Source: a virus
Direction: 5' to 3' (one strand)
Length of the DNA: 27,338 bases
IMG/VR virus record: IMGVR_UViG_3300025849_000173
Span: 1 to 27,338 of that record
This document shows, one piece after another, positions 25,701 through 27,338 of the stretch; the first letter of the stretch is position 1, and each line of letters starts with the position of its first letter. Below the pieces are notes generated by a model. The model was not told where the DNA came from. It searched no databases and saw only the letters and a list, made by a program, of their open reading frames with translations. The translations under genes and the position numbers were made by a program.

Positions 25701-26803
25701 CCACCCACGGCTAAACCAACTTCTGGAGCCATAATAGTCATTGCAATTTGCGGGAATTGCTCTGCCATGGTAAGACCTAAAGAAAGCGCACCCTTACCAA
25801 TCTCACCGTCCTGGAACAGCTCGGTAAATGAACGTGTGTCTTTTGGATCAAGACCAGCTCTTAATTGTGCCGTTGCTCTACCTTCAGCAATTGATGTTTT
25901 AGCACGACCAGCATAACTCTCTGGTGCGCCAATAGCATCCATGACAGTACCATATAAATTGATAGCTGTACTTGTACCAAAGTTCATTGATGATAATACC
26001 GGTGCTGAAATTCGGTCATAAACATCTTGTGTGAATCCAGGTAGTTTGTTTTTAGTTGCCTCTGCATTAATAGCATCTTCGATACCTACCTGGTTACGAA
26101 TAAAGTCAGCCTGGGCATTCATACCGCCCAGGTAATCGTCTACTTGTTTTCTCTTTTCTGGATTAGGACGTAGGATACCTTGCTCGTCCTCTTCGTATAA
26201 GTTGTAGTCAAAACCAAAGTGATCGTTCAAGGCTGCGTTTGCAGCAACACGGTCATCACGTCTTGATTTTTGATAGTCAATATCTTGATCTAACTCTTTC
26301 TCTTGCTCTGCTCTCTCTACCTCAACGTTTATGTTGCCAAGCACCACACCAAAGCCAAGCCCACCTGGTGTTGATGAGCCTCTAACAAAACCGCCAATGC
26401 GCTTTGCACTTTTCTCAAAGAAGTTTAACGGATCGGGATCAGCAGACTTAAGTCGGTCGTTAAGGTCTTGAGCTGTTTGAGCTTGCTGGTCAGCAAAGTT
26501 CATCAAAGGCTCTCTGTTGTTAACGAAGTCGGCTTTAGTTAAATCATCCGGTACTAATTCCGAATCGGATGTATCGGTTGATTCCAGATTTGACGTAGGA
26601 ACATTGAATGCCCCAGAATCCACTTGCTCCGAAGTAGAAGGAACATCCGAAACGAATTCCGGTCTTTTTTTTTTAATGTCAGACAAGGCTTGATCAATAG
26701 ATAATTGATCGTAACCATTGAATGCCATAATAGATTCAACTTCTCCGTAAGATAATCCTTCGTTGATTGCTCGGTCTATGAGCTTGAGAACTTTATCGTC
26801 CAT
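13757..26803 (-). CDS. Giant polyvalent virion/ejection protein (4,348 aa) with zincin and RadC-type JAB domains
   Basis: One uninterrupted frame takes up nearly half the window. In order: a short helical motif (1-50), an acidic Ser/Thr linker, hydrophobic segments near 340-370 and 490-515, a metallopeptidase motif HEVLH (766-770) with ETLTEF some 60 residues on, a long helical part, a polyvalent-protein domain around 1370-1420, DEVQSDW (1703-1709) and its likely partner GFDYVAW (2146-2152), an all-helical segment with LTIDRW (2502-2507), a RadC-like JAB domain with HNHPSG and S..D (2899-2912), a conserved YNP...RAYARGK block (3318-3352) and a C-terminal region like LPD38 (about 3620-4345) with a membrane-like helix near 3935-3960. 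I see no cysteine in it. It most likely rides in the virion and enters the host with the DNA. Its single ATG follows a hairpin. Confidence 0.85.
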   Translation of the reverse strand: MDDKVLKLIDRAINEGLSYGEVESIMAFNGYDQLSIDQALSDIKKKRPEFVSDVPSTSEQVDSGAFNVPTSNLESTDTSDSELVPDDLTKADFVNNREPLMNFADQQAQTAQDLNDRLKSADPDPLNFFEKSAKRIGGFVRGSSTPGGLGFGVVLGNINVEVERAEQEKELDQDIDYQKSRRDDRVAANAALNDHFGFDYNLYEEDEQGILRPNPEKRKQVDDYLGGMNAQADFIRNQVGIEDAINAEATKNKLPGFTQDVYDRISAPVLSSMNFGTSTAINLYGTVMDAIGAPESYAGRAKTSIAEGRATAQLRAGLDPKDTRSFTELFQDGEIGKGALSLGLTMAEQFPQIAMTIMAPEVGLAVGGVSAGTASYMDVRNRLDMTVADKVTTTVVSAASEYLFEKITMTDIRLARKALGIDEAIDAAGAGAKKTARTKALKELRKQSKMRPFVQTGEQFLSEGLEEVGVELTNGVLAYMISGEVTDPRDVLESFIIGGIMGGGTVAVPQMLASGMNGMASIANMKEFKNVSDEIQSLNAKLKDNMSEYDRQKITDRIVELGQKQRNIAAASMPIYAAMPKEAQETMRQIHKDMSTALNSYYSLSDADAKKNQLNVIRDLIKDKNVMEEEYAGRAITAQEHSPKNIKINEEYTEELNDSVEYEDGQVKAENGITKSEASAMSRIFGIVKGKGKAKVVVHNSLRSLMNSDSQARKLFRESKGKTRGVAYVKTEKGGKKTIHVLSPQAFRLYNQHAGTDRSAGKTYAHEVLHTAISEMLTTDPLAQERLFAEIEKEAAAGNVFAREALKFSEKYTDEKGFDENTRRNETLTEFLALMTRGNNLESLRRDTPKLLDRIKNLINDFLISSGYTDIKIQDDADLFTVAKNLSDAMRLGSTVQFGRDIQQADVAKAKAKRAKTAPTTTEAPVPLAADIDTENSIDDIVFTLIADEYDPNTTDQDRVDQILSLAGIKDVGDAIDKNLTSFNDQETLGLNDIAANALSQSMGFLSSSLSVQKANDLKTENKTREDLLDQTIEDLQNEYYSAVRYDREPPITSAEKEDLRNSISVKIVDAAKYHSRQLAYQLRIIESTMPVFKVDKMNTLLAKLNKVAKLNDGDASPLYADVNFVYDLGRNALDNASTAYGILQEQLDKLIIAKEVLAVEENAKEPNIRQTVEAYRKEIAAFTEAAFKRYDKSSLVPFRSYPRQLFSDVLYRHRTKQDHELPEDLRISNYPILKSLVDVVNRSGFNLGGIDNYDELFRLTGVTQDDGSSLMSITMGLDPAYVNDRSIAHFEMYKTHKKLDPTIEITDYYFFDQVAQQTFNDQVSNLGKLLPLQPQSDMITEKLFLDSALMKSLNPETLKMKSASIDQWMKYFSQVKGGSVEAETINLRGFLEQYILDNPGAKSIPFAAIQNYVKDNAIEVSVDAPLGMLRWAEAYYDPKNGVVVIPNTLGPVATDPALTTPTLRLAPDELEFDGTHSYPMKIEEVMGITRGESFDDGNYMIEVLGTVDMPDGDELYAYMSIDLKDIFDDNIDDFVLNAIEEAYDDDNYDSLEDEIIPIIEYNELNSINPRDRFDAVYEYQSQRIEDNDEPDPQDVVVKSNSLLINVGTGLTRAEAMSLARISPETSGLGRHKMYSIASEKSRTAAGVAGTNYSEILIQHPEGFLKQTETFRNNTHFSNANVISFIRSAEATAADGGRVLLLDEVQSDWGQSARKEGMSANPLQSDNKKLVDLNHEYQMFQRPLDEAVKHVVEPRNFTVTQLLNNFSERATNIELNEKDSKDSWAKYADDLNDYIVNNPLEVFVVGLKLASEEVRKSNEYTNQILYDFYKKSGVNKAYLETRSKHEKYFDEIDNTITSLRPRIKQESERIFFNNNLAFLTKKLLSYRDNTTAFSSGLVTYMDVAETVGISRNSEDVLSLTAEIIDKRYGNSPTEISAINEAVGKNDRNLFNGRDFINVVDVEYYVGSRFNEDLDSALNRRVHSVLQDNLDLEKTDKITTAFKEYQEVIKKITPETYDQRIITRERIVNGKQNLKDLHRTREQMVSVLSEALPSLGINIRDYDTDFNPDMTYRSSETVLEDIELTFDSTFHKEVSNLSAKEVDTLINKIADDQSGVPLMPYTPYGNRTDDWAGMSMRVAAQLGAKGGFDYVAWVPGYFQKRRWGRSGEGPAKFYDDVLPGITQKQIKRFDNKNKVKPIEIFNRFADPTSGAFQALGFSVTDKTKKFFEDGNATSFTLDTDFAADVPDVTKENPITIINALSFADQAAIPTNVEFKEALTKMLHEDPRRDEIINKYGLTLQKGPDGLMHYAMDQALMNYLTDAFELETLVAMKAYPDAIGWYDETVTKAMTVVELIYPEIKADKDLAAIMKMAVAISSNGLKVKQNFALAIKQYEYFRENGKFNPELVEGAQGGSMSNAFAFINEALDIMSIENFVEFLVTPVRNGDMSATITVIDEETGKEKKQKQNLSPQYPVDHMLFGAAIFGPKIGNGFFMNLMGEFQTLTIDRWLTRQFGRLRGDLLIARSEALTKSGEERFIKALTKLRKSDRKKLGAMKSRKKPYFIDELFNPAFDLKKNASDLDIDQLSRKVASATANKDRLAVLQSTPQLNELRKAARNHVKNLKGEKEAPSTGTERVFMETVFKDLQNRLFSKYGISITIADLQAVNWYPEKALYQTFQAKNSISSAKDFTSEEEKPDYFSGASEVAREKGIKQKDIDNAIEQLDFRHESVRQSIAKGNESFGTANQEADLEGVRKAINQVRAGQEVTSTFFHLDEEFNNYSLGSRLGDVEYSSMQPHVVQAKTYLERRMNENPVMELEGPKVIKHPGDIAFLLRHMESESSESTFLVVRDRNNPKNYDVTYMTTGTVNSASVDPLKVRQIVTNFQETYGVDVDAEVTLVHNHPSGSLKASPADLQMHKKLLEIFNKEPNVKVGNSVIINLDSGKYVEFDKGQIGSFYTFQSDFTTLQKYEKQTGFKNVKVQNFNRQELFRPRTADKLQIRGSNYVPKFLSHFKVSDTTKLGYIVMNQANEITRIAVLDAAASAEDIGLMIERTVGKYGNNIILFGNDKPALKAVAIASYEGLDAQSVNLLDVVHIEPGGLYKSGSDTGEMPGYGSFAQFTLEEVAEESMEGAMSIQESLAVTEMQAEQSPLYRERDIDLPNIDEINDVIQGHKAGKKILDENAPLNPGDLVGGRLNLNLLDAGQKKYGYRMSILSVHKPSNQKGKKYQEHNGVTTFAREKVVRNVDVMTLRNAYFNVNVKGSSEVGAMLHNRFVKKLDPKQIKELYPTAKNKFPLASVDGEYVDTPRENTNFDGVMIKYNPMASHMFMDVTGRPIKFAEEVTLIGDRAYARGKIEYAETAWDLHTVPGIGVEGFVVPTRVTTDPAKIEATHNQVMESGLQFSIDESGHESHNILDDQTLNMRRTAQRFANSLGDSEADVRKKIFDNPKNYINQQNLEAIKGNLEEMSDEDLIMIMTDNALVNLSLNPENGNDNIYVLAAIERINRMQANGEDTADAIEALAKVGTTVGRMLRHFAELKTSTPIGIVQMIESAMGKAGRRMTDAQRQNLMKIAQEFMDAQRALIDHQANFGTMDSAEFTKEFTKLSKALDNVTRTLNKITATLIPKRYSNLFGTFIKGNLMTPVSLVTNVVANIFEQGRFIIQRPIEGAIHFLSFKASRLVSKYLGKDVGVKEYYGREAGVTLLALPYAMKQGALGFAESIKGMFVKQGETQKIVHTGINPMFAMFAAVSDTRLGDYLKKVFKMDLINTDVLPRTKEGKVKPGDRVKLMIEGMFGIAPDIVFRALAVGDLPFSRFSGAFVVYNEAIKRFGRAAIDTDEFQNFLKYPPQDVVTKMSREGQRATFQEKNTASNAILQFRKIVEGKGTIPGRMMGFLFDSFMPYVKTPANIFVSTMKIAMPGVGAMSAMYNYSQGNHKKGNEDLSMAIVGTMMIKAADLLIAAGAIIGAFTDEDKEEKSLQYAYTGGPMRVNQTAIRRYLLSFNEEDLQFQEGDNWMKIDKSGIIGVVMGARATATKGLDHTAKSKKNIWYAPGEDSLFDTQFMINYFNPAMMTGTFKFINSMSFLQGANSLLSLIAGDEEGYEMQRNIDNWFRSVTSVALPNTISAFNRANRSHMPIFRNKDIARRMQYILLDKTFNVEGYPSRVDMVGRDILQTPEGKNPYYYHMFSVLKGQEVDPHPVIREYHRLMTATGDGSWLPSAPSKITSYYYSPTKTDLGSETYNEIVSMLGPGEKVKMRFEEKDLTRIQKMYYQDLTKNVESLMATDSYAEAQDDRKVELIQGVIADTRKMQYVVSRDPIFGSVKLKNEWYKEFLKLTVEGAKGLKEQLKESEE
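20460..23900 (-). other. AT-rich internal module of the giant gene
   Basis: Hand-counted 60-base lines inside this span run about 23-33% GC (lines at 20521, 21181, 21241, 22141, 23461, 23821), while lines outside reach about 38-52% (14641, 19261, 20401, 24061, 25081). It corresponds to residues of about 970-2115. The edges look sharp, which suggests module exchange or insertion. Confidence 0.55.
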
Positions 26804-26805
26804 AA

Positions 26806-26833
26806 GGTATTTTGCTTGTTAAGCAAAGATACC
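26806..26833 (-). promoter_or_regulatory. Hairpin/dyad just before the giant gene, containing a TATCTTTG box
   Basis: On the minus strand GGTATCTTTGCTT and AAGCAAAATACC form a 12-bp stem with one bulge and a 3-base loop (AAC), ending two bases before the ATG. The first arm contains TATCTTTG, an exact Bacteroidota -7 box, though no good -33 is seen. It may be an operator over a promoter, or an mRNA structure that limits initiation. Confidence 0.5.
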
Positions 26834-26846
26834 AAAAAAGTGGTCA

Positions 26847-27338
26847 TTACATTTGATACTTATCCATGTCAACCCCCATGCGCTTTAGTGCTTTAATTAA
26901 ATACCTCTCACCACCAAAGTAATCAGACATACCACGCCATAGTTCACTGCCCTTGGTAAGTGGTAAATTTTCGATTTCAGTACTTGCATTTGAGCCTTCA
27001 CCGCTCATTACCGAATTACGCACAACTGGCAATCCCTTATCGTTTGTTTCAATTCCCATAATGTACATAGACTTGCCCGTGTCTCCTTGATCTGGATCAT
27101 TTGGATCGACTGGTGTAGTTATGCTAAATCTTATTGGGTTTTGAGCAGTAATAATACGACCGTCTTGAACCTCTAACTCATTAACAAATTGAGACTTTTC
27201 TTTAGCAGAAGCTTGGGATGGCGTGTCGGTGACATTAATACTTCCCTTGATTTGGTTAACCGTATCTTCAACAAAGTTATTTATTAGACCATTGGTGTAA
27301 TCCTCATCTTGTGCGAGTTCCTGGATTGTGTTTAAATC
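26847..27338 (-). CDS. C-terminal 163 residues of an unrecognised protein (gene enters from the right edge)
   Basis: The frame is open from the window edge to the stop at 26847; there is no stop upstream of the internal ATG at 27068, so that ATG is not taken as the start. The visible part is acidic with a polar, low-complexity region (TTPVDPNDPDQGDTGKSMY) and ends GERYLIKALKRMGVDMDKYQM. No family is recognised and no cysteine is present. Position directly upstream of the giant gene suggests another virion or internal protein. A 43-base gap with a hairpin separates the two. Confidence 0.65.
   Translation of the reverse strand, partial: DLNTIQELAQDEDYTNGLINNFVEDTVNQIKGSINVTDTPSQASAKEKSQFVNELEVQDGRIITAQNPIRFSITTPVDPNDPDQGDTGKSMYIMGIETNDKGLPVVRNSVMSGEGSNASTEIENLPLTKGSELWRGMSDYFGGERYLIKALKRMGVDMDKYQM

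Noticed and set aside
26847-27068. Taking the ATG at 27068 as a gene start
   Set aside because: The frame stays open to the window edge with coherent coding sequence, so this is an internal Met of a partial gene.

Overview
This 27.3 kb window looks like an internal piece of a tailed-phage genome (or a prophage) of a Bacteroidota host, possibly a marine flavobacterium. The phage assignment rests on a large terminase, a portal protein, a recombination pair, a lysis-type cassette and a 4,348-residue 'polyvalent' giant protein. The host guess rests on A-rich, mostly Shine-Dalgarno-poor leaders, three exact copies of the Bacteroidota -7 promoter box (TAnnTTTG) in true intergenic gaps, and a DUF5675-type protein. 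It is an inference. No tRNA, CRISPR array, integrase or insertion sequence was seen.

All genes but one run right to left, and most are chained by ATGA, TAATG or GTGATT(G/A) start-stop overlaps. In transcription order: (1) 27338-26847 is the C-terminal part of an unrecognised protein. (2) 26803-13757 is the giant protein. It carries an HExxH metallopeptidase motif, polyvalent-protein domains, a RadC-type JAB domain and a C-terminal LPD38-like region. I found no cysteine in it. (3) 13760-10121 is a cassette of a DUF5675 protein, a holin-like protein, several small membrane proteins, a complete histidine kinase with a stand-alone receiver protein, a coiled-coil membrane protein, a probable unimolecular spanin and a small Cys-rich protein. 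(4) 9682-10140 is the only plus-strand gene. It encodes a DnaA domain IV-like protein and starts next to a pair of DnaA-box-like sequences.

(5) 9518-6358 holds small phage proteins, then an ERF/Rad52-like annealing protein, a PD-(D/E)XK exonuclease and a small protein with an SSB-like acidic tail, closed by a good intrinsic terminator at 6318-6351. (6) 6313-4636 holds small unrecognised genes. Three of them share an identical 26-base leader, and a 170-base non-coding segment in this stretch has two sets of tandem repeats and a hairpin. (7) 4643-1 holds a PD-(D/E)XK-like nuclease, two small proteins, TerL and the 5' part of the portal gene.

The working picture is a virion module (portal, terminase, giant probably ejected protein), a recombination/replication module and a lysis module. 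The strongest unusual signals are the two-component system built into the lysis-type operon, the cysteine-free giant protein with two peptidase-type domains, and the DnaA domain IV gene at a DnaA-box-like locus.
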